DNA of 64,000 nucleotides. Source: Pseudomonas triticifolii. Its GTDB lineage: Bacteria; Pseudomonadota; Gammaproteobacteria; Pseudomonadales; Pseudomonadaceae. The DNA lies in contig NZ_JACONV010000018.1 in assembly GCF_014358015.1 (NCBI RefSeq), forward strand, positions 20,844 to 84,843. The letters are read 5' to 3'. Of the stretch, positions 17,939-26,418 are shown piece after piece. The number at the start of each line of letters is the position of its first letter. Within the stretch, counting starts at the first letter, position 1. The notes under the pieces are model-generated. The model was not told the origin of the DNA, did not search any database, and was given only the letters and a program-made list of their open reading frames with translations. The position numbers and the translations under genes were made by a program.

Positions 17939-18347
17939 GGTGCGCGAGCTTATCACTAAACCTTTCCCGGGCCGCTTGTCGGTGACGTTTTTCTTGCCTG
18001 TCCGACACCGCTGCCGGTCATCGGTGCCTGGCTCGGTCCGAAAAGTGACTGCGCTTGGTGATGCTGCGCTTCGTACCGAGCCTGACATTCAGTGAGGAAA
18101 ATATTCATGTTTGCTCCGCAAGGGCCGAGATAGAGCTATTACTCTGATTTTTAAAGCCATAGAGCCTTAGCGCCATAAGCGGCTATGCTTCAATGTTCTG
18201 ACAGAGTGCCGTCAATCGGGTAGCCGCTGTCGGAAAGCGGTCATACGTAATTGCCTGTCTGGGTTCATCAGCCTGTTTCAAGGATAGATATTGCAGGGCG
18301 TCGCCATCAACGGATGGAGTGACCGCGACGACCACCTTGGGGCTTCA
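17939..18347. other. Intergenic region between divergent thiD and the sensor kinase gene
   Basis: This 409-base gap holds the promoters of thiD (minus) and the kinase (plus). I did not find a TPP riboswitch signature on the thiD side. An alternative TTG start for the kinase lies at 18291 with AAGGA seven bases upstream. Otherwise nothing nameable is visible. Confidence 0.5.
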
Positions 18348-20342
18348 ATGCGCTATTTGCTGATAATGCTGGCTGTCTGGCTACCGTTGCTGGCTCATGC
18401 TGTCGAATTCGACGAGAACACCCGGTTACTTCCGTTGGGCCGCATGATCCAGGTGTTCGAGGACCCGACCGGCAAAGCGACCATCGAAGACGTGCGCTCC
18501 GAGGCGGGCGCTCAGGCGTTTCGTCCCGTTGATACGGGCACGTTCAATGCCGGTTACTCGTCCGCGGTTTTCTGGTTGAAAGTTGATCTGCTGTATCGCC
18601 CGCGTGATGCTGGTCAGCACACCGACTGGCTGCTGGAACTGGCCTATCCGCCGATGGATTACATTGATTTTTACGGCCCGGATGCTGCTGGCACCCTGAG
18701 GCTGCTGGCACAGACCGGTGACATGCTGCCGTTCGCCAGTCGTCCCTTCAAACAGAACAATTATATCTTTCAGCTGGATCTGGCTCCCGGGCAGATCCAC
18801 ACCGTCTACCTGCGTATCCATAGCGCCGGGTCGGTACAGGCACCGCTCAACCTGTGGTCAACCCATGCTTATCTGGAGGCTCAGCCCGCCCGGATCTATG
18901 CGTTCGGTCTGATATACGGCGTGCTGTTGGGAATGCTGGTCTACAACCTGTTCATTTTCATCAGTGTTCGCGAGCCGGAGTATCTGTATTACATCCTCTA
19001 TGTGGCGTCGTTTGGCTTGTACCAGATGTCGATCAATGGGGTCGCCATCGAGTACTTGTGGCCCGACAGCCCGTGGTGGGCCAACGCCTCGACGCCTTTC
19101 CTGATGGCGATGGCGACGCTGTTCGCCTGTCAGTTCTCCCGCAGTTTTCTGGGAACCCGCCGCCTTGCCAACTGGGTAGACCGGCTCTTGCTGGGCATGA
19201 TCGGCGTCGCCGCCGTGGTCATGTGCATGGCGCTGTTCGTGGGCTATGGGCCTGCATTGCGTGCGGCGACCTATCTGGTGCTGGCGGGCTCCTTGACGAT
19301 TTATCTGGCGGGCATCGTTGCCGTCGTAAGCGGCGAGCGCGTCGGTCGTTATTTCGTGATCGCCTGGTCGGTCTTTCTGGTGGGCGGGCTGATTTTCAGC
19401 CTGATGCTATTGGGGCAGTTGCCCACTACGTTCCTGACCATGTATGCCTGCCACATCGGCACCGTGCTGGAAATGGCGCTGCTGTCGATGGCGCTGGCCG
19501 ACCGAATCAACCACACCCGGCGAGAACAGGAAAAAACCTTGCTGGCGGCCGGCAGTGATTTGGAATACCTGAACCTGCAACTGGCTACCAGTAACCGGCT
19601 AAAGGACGAGTTTCTGGCCACGCTTACCCATGAACTGCGCACGCCCATGAACGGCGTGATCGGCTCGCTTGAGCTGATGCAGACCATGAGTCTGGGCGAG
19701 GAGCTGGAGATGTACCAGCAGACCGCCGCCAGCTCTGCGCAGGACATGATGCGCATGATCAACGGCATTCTGACTCTGACCGAACTGCACGCAGGTGTGC
19801 TGTATGCCCAATGCGAAAGCTTCGATGTACCTGACCTGTTGGAACACGTGCGTGTGCGTTTCAGTGGTCCCGCCTGCGCCAAGGGCCTACGGCTGAACCT
19901 GGAACTTGATGAAACGCTGCCTGTTACGGTGCGTGGTGATGTCCACAAGCTTTACCAGTGCGTCGAGTGCCTGGTGGACAACGCGCTCAAATTCACCCGC
20001 GAGGGTACGATCAAGGTACGTATCAGCGGCCAGCCGCAAGACGCCGATCACTTGCGCTTACGGGTCGAGGTGATGGACACCGGCATCGGTTTCAGCCACC
20101 TGGAAGAGGCCAACCTCTACAAACATTTCTTTCAGCTCGATGGTTCGATGACAAGGCAGTACGGCGGCTTGGGCATTGGTCTGGCCATCTGTCGCAAACT
20201 GGTCGAGTTGCAGGGCGGCGAGCTGAGCCACCATTCCGAGCCAGGCAAGGGCAGTTGCTTCACCTTGAACCTGCCCATGCTGACGGACATTGCGGGAGCG
20301 GTGCGCAAAACCCCCGAACTGAAAGCCCATTGGGGTATTTGA
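18348..20342 (+). CDS. 7TMR-DISM sensor histidine kinase
   Basis: The 664-residue product has a signal peptide (MRYLLIMLAVWLPLLAHA), a periplasmic 7TMR-DISMED2 carbohydrate-binding-like domain (about 25-165), seven membrane helices (about 180-390), a short coiled linker, and a HisKA/HATPase_c kinase core. The phosphoacceptor is His428 in ATLTHELRTPMNG; the N box is CLVDNALKFTREG and the G1 box VMDTGIGF. Architecture recalls RetS and LadS, which control the Gac/Rsm switch in pseudomonads, but this protein lacks the C-terminal receiver domain of those hybrids. I chose the ATG that begins the signal peptide; a TTG at 18291 has a better Shine-Dalgarno and would add 19 residues. No response-regulator gene is adjacent. 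Confidence 0.88.
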   Translation: MRYLLIMLAVWLPLLAHAVEFDENTRLLPLGRMIQVFEDPTGKATIEDVRSEAGAQAFRPVDTGTFNAGYSSAVFWLKVDLLYRPRDAGQHTDWLLELAYPPMDYIDFYGPDAAGTLRLLAQTGDMLPFASRPFKQNNYIFQLDLAPGQIHTVYLRIHSAGSVQAPLNLWSTHAYLEAQPARIYAFGLIYGVLLGMLVYNLFIFISVREPEYLYYILYVASFGLYQMSINGVAIEYLWPDSPWWANASTPFLMAMATLFACQFSRSFLGTRRLANWVDRLLLGMIGVAAVVMCMALFVGYGPALRAATYLVLAGSLTIYLAGIVAVVSGERVGRYFVIAWSVFLVGGLIFSLMLLGQLPTTFLTMYACHIGTVLEMALLSMALADRINHTRREQEKTLLAAGSDLEYLNLQLATSNRLKDEFLATLTHELRTPMNGVIGSLELMQTMSLGEELEMYQQTAASSAQDMMRMINGILTLTELHAGVLYAQCESFDVPDLLEHVRVRFSGPACAKGLRLNLELDETLPVTVRGDVHKLYQCVECLVDNALKFTREGTIKVRISGQPQDADHLRLRVEVMDTGIGFSHLEEANLYKHFFQLDGSMTRQYGGLGIGLAICRKLVELQGGELSHHSEPGKGSCFTLNLPMLTDIAGAVRKTPELKAHWGI

Positions 20343-20459
20343 GCCCATCAATGCAGGGCAAAAGCGCCGGTCATTAGGCGCGTACGGCACTTTTTAAACG
20401 CGAAGGCTTGAGCGCATGATTCACCACTGCTTATGAAACGCGCAGGGAGGACATGGCTC

Positions 20460-22109
20460 ATGAACCTGAATCAATTCGCCGAAACCCACGAAGTCACCAA
20501 TCAGCCGCCGCCACTCGACGGGGCTAATCTGTATCGCATCGATTTGCCCTTGCAGGAGTGGAGCAAGCGCTACGAGGCAGGATGGGCCGAGTCGCGCATC
20601 GATGCCTACGGCGCGCTGGCCGGCGGGCCGCTGATGGAGGCTGGATTTCTGGCCAATCAGAACAAGCCGGTGTTCGCCAGCCATGACCGTTACGGGCACC
20701 GCATCGACCTGATCGAATTCCACCCTGCCTGGCATCAGTTGATGGCCACTGCCATCGAGCATGGCATCCCGTCGCTGCCCTGGACCGATCCGCAGCCCGG
20801 CGCGCACGTTGCACGAGCGGCCATGACCTACCTGCATACCCAGGCCGAGCCCGGCAGTGGCTGCCCGTTGACCATGACCTTCGCCAGCGTTCCGGCCTTG
20901 CGCCTGCAGCCGGAGCTGGCCGAGGTCTGGCTGCCCAAGGTGCTTTCTACCCGGTACGACTCGCGCAACATCGGCATTGCACACAAGACCGGTGCCACCA
21001 TTGGTATGGCCATGACCGAGAAGCAGGGCGGTACCGATGTGCGCAGCAATACCACGCGCGCCTGGCCGGTCGGCGCAGGCGGACCGGGGCAGGCGTACGA
21101 ACTGGTCGGGCATAAATGGTTCTGCTCAGCGCCGATGTGCGATGCGTTCCTCACGCTGGCGCAGACCGACAAGGGGCTGAGCTGCTTTCTGCTGCCGCGC
21201 CATCGGCCAGACAACACACGCAACGCGTTCTATATCCAGCGCCTGAAAAACAAATTGGGCAACTGGTCCAACGCCTCCAGTGAAGTCGAGTTTCGTGGCG
21301 CGCTGGCCTGGATGATCGGCGAAGAAGGGCGCGGTGTGGCGACCATCATCGAAATGGTCGGCATGACCCGCTTCGACTGCATGATCGGTTCCAGCGCGTT
21401 GATGCGCCAGGCGCTGACCCAGGCCACCCATCACTGCGCACACCGCTCGGTGAGTGGTCGTCTGCTGGTCGATCAGCCGTTGATGCAAAACGTGTTGGCC
21501 GATCTGGCGCTGGAAAGCGAAGCCGCGCTGGCGCTGACGCTGCGCATGGGCCGTGCGCTGGACCATCTGGATGACGCCCATGAAGCACGCTTCGTCCGTC
21601 TGGTGACGGCAGTGGGCAAGTACTGGATCTGCAAACGCGCCCCGGCAATGATCAACGAAGCCGCCGAGTGCCTGGGCGGTGCGGGCTATGTCGAGGACAG
21701 CATCCTGCCGCGTCTTTACCGCGAAGCGCCGGTCAACTCGACGTGGGAAGGCTCGGGCAACGTGCAATGCCTCGACGTGTTGAGGGCGTTGTCCAAGGAG
21801 CCGGGCGTGCTCGATGCGTTATTCGATGAACTGGGTGACGGCCATGGCGACCGGCGTCTGGCCGCACACATCGCCACCTTGAAAGACGCCTTTACGGACT
21901 TGAGTGACATCCAGTACCGCGCGCGGCAACTGACTGAGGACATCGCAATCGCGCTTCAGGCCAAGCTGTTGCTGGAAGCTGGCAATGCAGTCGTCAGCGA
22001 CGGCTTCATCGCCGGTCGAATAGCCACTGGCGGGCGAGTATATGGCGCATTGCCGCGAGGCGTTGATGTCGAAACATTGGTGGCCAGAGCGTCGCCGCAG
22101 GTGGCATGA
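20460..22109 (+). CDS. AidB-like acyl-CoA dehydrogenase
   Basis: The 549-residue product is a large FAD-dependent acyl-CoA dehydrogenase of the AidB type. Features are the N-terminal AidB extension (EVTNQPPPLDGANLY), the flavin-binding AMTEKQGGTDVRSNT, and the C-terminal helical segment with ECLGGAGYVEDS and YREAPVNSTWEGSGN. E. coli AidB is induced by alkylation and binds DNA, and is thought to protect it from alkylators. That fits the Ada/AlkA-ogt pair 4 kb away, though the two are not contiguous. I chose the ATG at 20460 (MNLNQFAETHEV); a GGGAGG site lies upstream, and another ATG at 20453 is out of frame. Confidence 0.9.
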   Translation: MNLNQFAETHEVTNQPPPLDGANLYRIDLPLQEWSKRYEAGWAESRIDAYGALAGGPLMEAGFLANQNKPVFASHDRYGHRIDLIEFHPAWHQLMATAIEHGIPSLPWTDPQPGAHVARAAMTYLHTQAEPGSGCPLTMTFASVPALRLQPELAEVWLPKVLSTRYDSRNIGIAHKTGATIGMAMTEKQGGTDVRSNTTRAWPVGAGGPGQAYELVGHKWFCSAPMCDAFLTLAQTDKGLSCFLLPRHRPDNTRNAFYIQRLKNKLGNWSNASSEVEFRGALAWMIGEEGRGVATIIEMVGMTRFDCMIGSSALMRQALTQATHHCAHRSVSGRLLVDQPLMQNVLADLALESEAALALTLRMGRALDHLDDAHEARFVRLVTAVGKYWICKRAPAMINEAAECLGGAGYVEDSILPRLYREAPVNSTWEGSGNVQCLDVLRALSKEPGVLDALFDELGDGHGDRRLAAHIATLKDAFTDLSDIQYRARQLTEDIAIALQAKLLLEAGNAVVSDGFIAGRIATGGRVYGALPRGVDVETLVARASPQVA

Positions 22110-22161
22110 GCACGCGAACCCGTTACGATGCAGGTCTGCAAGTTCAGACAGGACATGAAAC

Positions 22162-23625
22162 GTGACCCAAGCCTTTGTTGTTGTAGACACTGCCGAGCAA
22201 GCGGTTGAGCGGCTCGCTGAACTGCACGAGCGTGCAACCAGCGCTCTGAGCCAGGCGCTCAAGCGGTACCTGAAAGACCGCGTCGAACCCAGCGCCGAAG
22301 AACGAGCGCAGTTCCGCTACCCCGAATTGCGCTTGAACTATGAGTGCCACGGCGAAGTGCCGCTTACCACGCGCGCCTACGCCAAGGTCCAGCTGCCGGG
22401 CACTTATAGCGTAACCGTCACGCAGCCCAAGGCGTTTCGCAAATACTTGCTGGAACAACTCGGCCCGCTGATGAACGATTTTACCGTGACGGTCGAAGTC
22501 GGCATGAGCGAGCAGAACATCCCTTATCCGTACGTGGTGGAGCAGGGTGACGAGTTGGCCGGCTCCGGTGTGACCGCTGCTGCACTGGCGCGGGTTTTCC
22601 CCAGCACCGACCTGTCGGCGGCGACCGATGGCATTGCGGACGGCCTGTACGACTGGGCCAACGTCGACCCGCTGCCACTGGCGCTGTTCGACGCCGCCCG
22701 TGTGGATTTCTCGCTGCGCCGTCTGGTGCATTACACCGGCAGCGACTGGCGTCATGTGCAGCCCTGGATCCTGCTGACCAACTACCACCGCTATGTCGAC
22801 CAGTTCATCCTGCATGGCCTGGAAAAACTGCGTGAAGATCCGCGCTTCGTGCGCATGGTTCTGCCGGGCAACGTGGTGGTCGACAAGAGCATGAGCCAGG
22901 ATGAAGCGCAGGCCATCGTTGCCAGCGTGGTCTGGCACCGTTACCAGATGCCGGCCTACCACCTGATCGCAGAAGACGGCCATGGCGTGACCCTGGTCAA
23001 CATTGGCGTCGGCCCGTCCAACGCGAAGAACATCACCGATCACCTGGCGGTATTGCGCCCGCATTGCTGGCTGATGATCGGTCACTGTGGTGGTCTGCGT
23101 CAGTCGCAGACCATCGGCGATTACGTGCTGGCCCACGCCTACATGCGCCGCGACGGGATTCTGGACCGCGTGCTGCCGCCACACATCCCGATTCCGGCAC
23201 TGGCCGAAGTGCAATTGGCCCTGCAGGAATCGGCGGCGCAGATCACCGGCGAGCGTGGCGAAGAACTCAAGAAGCGCCTGCGCACCGGCACCGTGCTGAC
23301 CTACGACGACCGTAACTGGGAATTGCGCTGGGCTCAGGAGCGTCCGCTGATCAACCTGTCCCGCGCCGTGGCCGTGGATATGGAAAGCGGCACCATCGCC
23401 GCCCAGGGTTATCGCCTGCGCGTGCCTTACGGTACGTTGCTGTGCGTTTCCGACAAGCCGTTGCACAGTGAAATCAAGCTGCCAGGTTCGGCCAACGCCT
23501 TCTACGAGCGCGCTGTCAGCCAGCATCTGAAGATCGGCATCGCAGCGCTGGATCTGCTGCGCACCGAACTGAATTCGCTGCACTCACGCAAACTGCGCAG
23601 CTTCGACGAGCCGCCTTTCCGCTGA
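22162..23625 (+). CDS. amn: AMP nucleosidase
   Basis: Amn hydrolyses AMP to adenine and ribose 5-phosphate and so helps set the adenylate pool. The 487-residue product has the N-terminal Amn-specific domain and a C-terminal phosphorylase-fold catalytic domain (about 260-480) with NIGVGPSNAKNITDHLA, WLMIGHCGGLR and DMESGTIAAQGYR. The start is GTG at 22162, with AGGA 8 bases upstream and no better ATG in frame. A strong intrinsic terminator follows 21 bases past the stop. A long open frame on the opposite strand is a shadow of this gene. Confidence 0.95.
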   Translation: MTQAFVVVDTAEQAVERLAELHERATSALSQALKRYLKDRVEPSAEERAQFRYPELRLNYECHGEVPLTTRAYAKVQLPGTYSVTVTQPKAFRKYLLEQLGPLMNDFTVTVEVGMSEQNIPYPYVVEQGDELAGSGVTAAALARVFPSTDLSAATDGIADGLYDWANVDPLPLALFDAARVDFSLRRLVHYTGSDWRHVQPWILLTNYHRYVDQFILHGLEKLREDPRFVRMVLPGNVVVDKSMSQDEAQAIVASVVWHRYQMPAYHLIAEDGHGVTLVNIGVGPSNAKNITDHLAVLRPHCWLMIGHCGGLRQSQTIGDYVLAHAYMRRDGILDRVLPPHIPIPALAEVQLALQESAAQITGERGEELKKRLRTGTVLTYDDRNWELRWAQERPLINLSRAVAVDMESGTIAAQGYRLRVPYGTLLCVSDKPLHSEIKLPGSANAFYERAVSQHLKIGIAALDLLRTELNSLHSRKLRSFDEPPFR

Positions 23626-23646
23626 TTGCAGTTGGTATTTGCACAG

Positions 23647-23675
23647 AGGGCCACTAAAGTGGCCCTTTCTGTTTT
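23647..23675 (+). terminator. Intrinsic terminator after amn
   Basis: The stem AGGGCCAC (23647-23654) pairs with GTGGCCCT (23659-23666) around a TAAA loop and is followed by TTCTGTTTT. It sits right after the amn stop and before the rluE ATG at 23692, which also argues against the longer rluE reading that would run through the hairpin. Confidence 0.85.
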
Positions 23676-23691
23676 CCGACTGCCCATTCCC

Positions 23692-24324
23692 ATGTCCCGC
23701 ATCCAGCGTCCCGCGCCCCGCCGTACTCAAACCAGCCCGACAGGTGCCCCCAGGCGCGTTGCCAAGGCACCGCCCGCCGAGCCGAAACTGATCCTGTTCA
23801 ACAAGCCGTTCGACGTGCTGACGCAGTTCAACGATGAACAGGGGCGGGCGACGCTCAAGGATTTCATCAAGATCCCTGGCATCTACCCGGCAGGCCGGCT
23901 GGATCGTGACAGCGAAGGCCTGTTGTTGCTGACCAACGACGGGCAGTTGCAGGCGCGTATTGCCGATCCGAAGCACAAGCTGGCCAAGACGTACTGGGTG
24001 CAGGTCGAGGGCGAACCGAGCGAGGAGCAATTGCAGCAACTGCGTGAGGGTGTGCAGCTCAACGACGGCCCGACCTTGCCCGCCGAAGCCCGGCAGATCG
24101 AAGAGCCTGTCCTCTGGCCGCGCAACCCGCCGGTGCGCTTTCGCAAAAGCGTTCCAACCCATTGGCTGGAACTGGTGATCAAGGAAGGTCGCAATCGGCA
24201 GGTGCGGCGCATGACCGCCGCCGTGGGCCTGCCGACCCTGAGGCTGGTACGTGTCAGGATCGGCGACTGGACCCTCGAGGGGCTCGATCAGGGGGAATAT
24301 CGCGAAGTGCCCGCCAGGCTTTAA
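23692..24324 (+). CDS. rluE: 23S rRNA pseudouridine synthase RluE
   Basis: RluE isomerises uridine 2457 of 23S rRNA. The 210-residue product has a basic, Pro-rich N-terminal extension (about 1-35) and the RsuA/RluB/E/F catalytic domain. The catalytic Asp is in AGRLDRDSEGLLLLTNDG, and the conserved end motif is EGRNRQVRRMTAAVG. I chose the ATG at 23692 (MSRIQRPAPRR), because the frame upstream runs through the amn terminator. It has no S4 domain, as expected for RluE. Confidence 0.93.
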   Translation: MSRIQRPAPRRTQTSPTGAPRRVAKAPPAEPKLILFNKPFDVLTQFNDEQGRATLKDFIKIPGIYPAGRLDRDSEGLLLLTNDGQLQARIADPKHKLAKTYWVQVEGEPSEEQLQQLREGVQLNDGPTLPAEARQIEEPVLWPRNPPVRFRKSVPTHWLELVIKEGRNRQVRRMTAAVGLPTLRLVRVRIGDWTLEGLDQGEYREVPARL

Positions 24325-24346
24325 GCGTACCGGTCACATCCATTGA

Positions 24347-24826
24347 TCAACTGCGCAGATGAACCAGTGGCATCTCGGTGCTGGCCAGCACTTGATTGAG
24401 CACAAAGCTCGACCGCACGCTGGTCACGCCTTCAATACGCGTCAAATGCCCCAACAGCAGCTTCTGATAATGGTCCATGTCAGGCACGACGACTTTCAGT
24501 TGATAGTCGGCCTCCATCCCGGTGACCAGACTGCATTCCAGTACTTGCGGCAGATTGCGGATCTGCTGCTCGAAGTTCTCGAAACGCTCCGGCGTGTGAC
24601 GGTCCATGCCGATCAGCACGTAGGCGGTCAGGTTCAGGCCCAGCTTCTTGCGATCCAGCAAGGCCACCTGCCGCACGATGTAGCCGTCGTCTTCCAGTTG
24701 CTTGACGCGGCGTGAGCAGGGCGAAGGCGACAGACCAATGCGTTCCGCCAGTTCCTGGTTAGAGATGCGCGCGTCCTTTTGCAATTCGGCCAAAATGCTC
24801 AAGTCATATCTGTCGAGCTTGCTCAC
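24347..24826 (-). CDS. Lrp/AsnC family transcriptional regulator
   Basis: The 159-residue product has an N-terminal helix-turn-helix (ISNQELAERIGLSPSPCSRR, about 20-40) and a C-terminal RAM ligand-binding domain (about 68-145; CSLVTGMEADYQLKVVVPD). These proteins form dimers or octamers and usually sense an amino acid. No obvious target gene is adjacent: rluE converges on it and the upstream side holds a possible structured RNA. Two ATTGCGCA direct repeats 31 bp apart sit upstream of its start and may be an autoregulatory site. It is not close enough to BkdR or Lrp for me to assign a symbol. Confidence 0.88.
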   Translation of the reverse strand: MSKLDRYDLSILAELQKDARISNQELAERIGLSPSPCSRRVKQLEDDGYIVRQVALLDRKKLGLNLTAYVLIGMDRHTPERFENFEQQIRNLPQVLECSLVTGMEADYQLKVVVPDMDHYQKLLLGHLTRIEGVTSVRSSFVLNQVLASTEMPLVHLRS

Positions 24827-24848
24827 GATCTACCCCTTTATGATTTGG

Positions 24849-24887
24849 ATTGCGCAGGATTATTGATATGAAGTCAAAAATTGCGCA
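24849..24887. promoter_or_regulatory. Direct repeat ATTGCGCA x2, possible Lrp-type operator
   Basis: ATTGCGCA occurs at 24849-24856 and again at 24880-24887, a 31-bp period or about three helical turns. The site lies 23-61 bases upstream of the Lrp-type gene. Same-face repeated sites are common for Lrp-family proteins; operator function here is inference. Confidence 0.35.
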
Positions 24888-24964
24888 AGTCATGTTTTAT
24901 TGAGCAACATTAGCAATCGCCTGCCAGCGCCTCAGGCCTATTCTTTTAAACAGAATCACTGCCC

Positions 24965-25139
24965 GGACACAGCGTCCAGCGCGACCCGCCGAATCAGGCC
25001 AGTCGCGGCCTCCCACCCAACCGGGTGCGCCAGGCCCCCGGGCTACATACTGTCCACAAGACGGCATGAAGTGAGCCGACGTCATAAGCGTCGCGCAGGA
25101 CGAAGTATCCCAAGGGGGCCATCTGGCCCCCTTTTCTTT
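24965..25139 (+). ncRNA. Candidate structured small RNA with intrinsic terminator
   Basis: No gene fits here, yet the plus strand can form a series of local hairpins ending in an intrinsic terminator. Stems seen: GCGAC 24981-24985 with GTCGC 25002-25006; GGCCT 25007-25011 with AGGCC 25032-25036, enclosing ACCC/GGGT; CGACG 25077-25081 with CGTCG 25089-25093; and the terminator at 25112-25133 followed by TTCTTT. The upstream gene is divergent, so the terminator must serve a plus transcript starting in this gap. The 5' end is not determined. I cannot match it to a known Pseudomonas small RNA. It could instead be an attenuated leader of the DUF6515 gene at 25219. Confidence 0.4.
25112..25139 (+). 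terminator. Strong intrinsic terminator
   Basis: AAGGGGGC (25112-25119) pairs with GCCCCCTT (25126-25133) across a CATCTG loop, followed by TTCTTT. It is oriented for plus-strand transcription and lies 80 bases before the DUF6515 start, with no annotated plus-strand gene before it for more than 780 bases. Confidence 0.8.
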
Positions 25140-25218
25140 GCGTCCTGATAAAGTGCGCAGAACGGCGTATCGCTATTACAGTCTTAACAACGTCTATCTG
25201 CGTTCTAGTGAGGAAAGC

Positions 25219-26412
25219 ATGAAATCTGGCATCTGGCAGTTCGCGGGCTTGAGTCTGTTGTGCCTGAGCATAAGTACCCATGCCCTCGCCGACGAGCGTG
25301 ACGATTCGCGTGGCAACGCCCTCGACGGCGCGTCGTCGCGACAGCAACAGCAGAACCAGCAGCAGAACCAACAACGTCAGCAGCAACAACAGCGCTTCCA
25401 GCAGCAGGAAAATCAACAGCGCCAGATGCAGCAGCAACAGAATCAGCAGCGCAACGTTGAGCGTCAGCAACAGCAGCAGATCGATCAGCAACAGAACAAT
25501 CAGCAACGTCAGATCCAGGAGCAGCAGAATCAGCAGCGCCAGGTGGAACGTCAGCAGCAACAGCAGATTCAGCAGCAGGAACAGCAGCAGCGCAATGTCG
25601 AGCGCCAGCAACAACAGCAAATCAACCAGCAGCAGCGCGAGCAACAGCGCCAGATTCAGGAACAGCAGAATCAGCAGCGCCAGCAGCAACAGCAGTTGAG
25701 ACAGAATCAGGACAACCTGCCGATTCAGAGCGGCCCTCGTGAAGCCTGGCAGACCCAGCAACCGCGCCAGGGTTATTACCAGGACATTCCGCGCGGCAAC
25801 ACACGCAACTGGTCCGCTGGCAATGGCAGGCCTGATGATCGCTGGAATGGCCGTCCTGACGGACACGGCAATGGCTGGGGGCCGGGCCCGCGTTATCGCC
25901 CTGGCTATGCCATTGATCGCGTACCGGGCGGTTATTCACGGGTTCCCTATCGCGGGCAGGATTATTTCTATTCCGAAGGTTACTGGTATCGGCCGCAAGG
26001 CCCTCGCTACGTGGTCGTGACCCCGCCCTACGGCGTGCGCGTGCGTAGCCTGCCGTCGTATTCGCAGGAAGTCTGGATTGGCAGCAGCCTGTTGTTTCTG
26101 GCAGCGGGCACGTACTACGCGTATCAGCCTGACAGCCAGGAGTATGTGGTGGTCAACCCGCCGCAGAACGGGACGGTGTATTCAGAGCCTGCCCAGCAAC
26201 AGAGCAACGGCTACGATCCTGTTGCCTATCCGCTTAACGGCCAAAGCCAGCAGCAGGTCGAGCTGGATCATTACCAATGCTACCGCTGGGGCGTCGACCA
26301 GAGCGGGTTTGACCCGGCCAACATCACCTCCCAGCCTCAGCCTGCCGTTGTCGACCTCTATCGACGTTCGATGGGTGCTTGTCTCGCCGATCGTGGCTAC
26401 AGGGTCAATTAA
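25219..26412 (+). CDS. DUF6515-type secreted protein with a glutamine-rich region
   Basis: The 397-residue product has a signal peptide (MKSGIWQFAGLSLLCLSIST, cleavage near HALA-DE). A Gln/Asn/Arg tract follows (about residues 40-165), then a Gly/Arg/Pro-rich region, then the folded DUF6515 part with SYSQEVWIGSSLLFLAAGTY (a possible membrane-associated helix) and VVNPPQNGTVY. The tail has DHYQCYRWGVDQSGFDP and an RSMGACLADRGYRV ending common in surface or periplasmic Pseudomonas proteins. The ATG at 25219 has GAGGAAA upstream. Function unknown; the tract may form a coiled or aggregating surface segment. Its opposite strand shows a false Leu-rich frame. Confidence 0.85.
   Translation: MKSGIWQFAGLSLLCLSISTHALADERDDSRGNALDGASSRQQQQNQQQNQQRQQQQQRFQQQENQQRQMQQQQNQQRNVERQQQQQIDQQQNNQQRQIQEQQNQQRQVERQQQQQIQQQEQQQRNVERQQQQQINQQQREQQRQIQEQQNQQRQQQQQLRQNQDNLPIQSGPREAWQTQQPRQGYYQDIPRGNTRNWSAGNGRPDDRWNGRPDGHGNGWGPGPRYRPGYAIDRVPGGYSRVPYRGQDYFYSEGYWYRPQGPRYVVVTPPYGVRVRSLPSYSQEVWIGSSLLFLAAGTYYAYQPDSQEYVVVNPPQNGTVYSEPAQQQSNGYDPVAYPLNGQSQQQVELDHYQCYRWGVDQSGFDPANITSQPQPAVVDLYRRSMGACLADRGYRVN
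25339..25700 (+). repeat. Glutamine-codon repeat tract inside the DUF6515 gene
   Basis: CAG/CAA codons dominate over about 360 bases with recurring blocks encoding QIQEQQNQQRQ and NVERQQQQQI. Blocks repeat about every 60-80 bases with small changes, which suggests growth by slippage or recombination and likely length variation between strains. Confidence 0.8.
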
Positions 26413-26418
26413 AGCCGA

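Noticed and set aside
17939..18347. Possible TPP riboswitch upstream of thiD
   Set aside because: I could not find the conserved CTGAGA and ACCTGA-type elements on the minus strand.
22144..23583. A 479-codon open frame opposite amn
   Set aside because: High-GC third-position effect; amn on the plus strand has family motifs along its whole length and the opposite product is His/Gln/Arg-rich without domains.
25339..25700. Regular repeated blocks that could suggest a CRISPR array
   Set aside because: The repeats are in-frame Gln codons within one coding gene; there are no unique spacers of constant length.
24994..25866. A 290-codon Leu-rich open frame on the minus strand, which looks like a multi-pass membrane protein
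   Set aside because: It is the complement of the CAG/CAA tract of the DUF6515 gene (CTG/TTG read as Leu). It crosses the plus-strand terminator and has no ribosome site.
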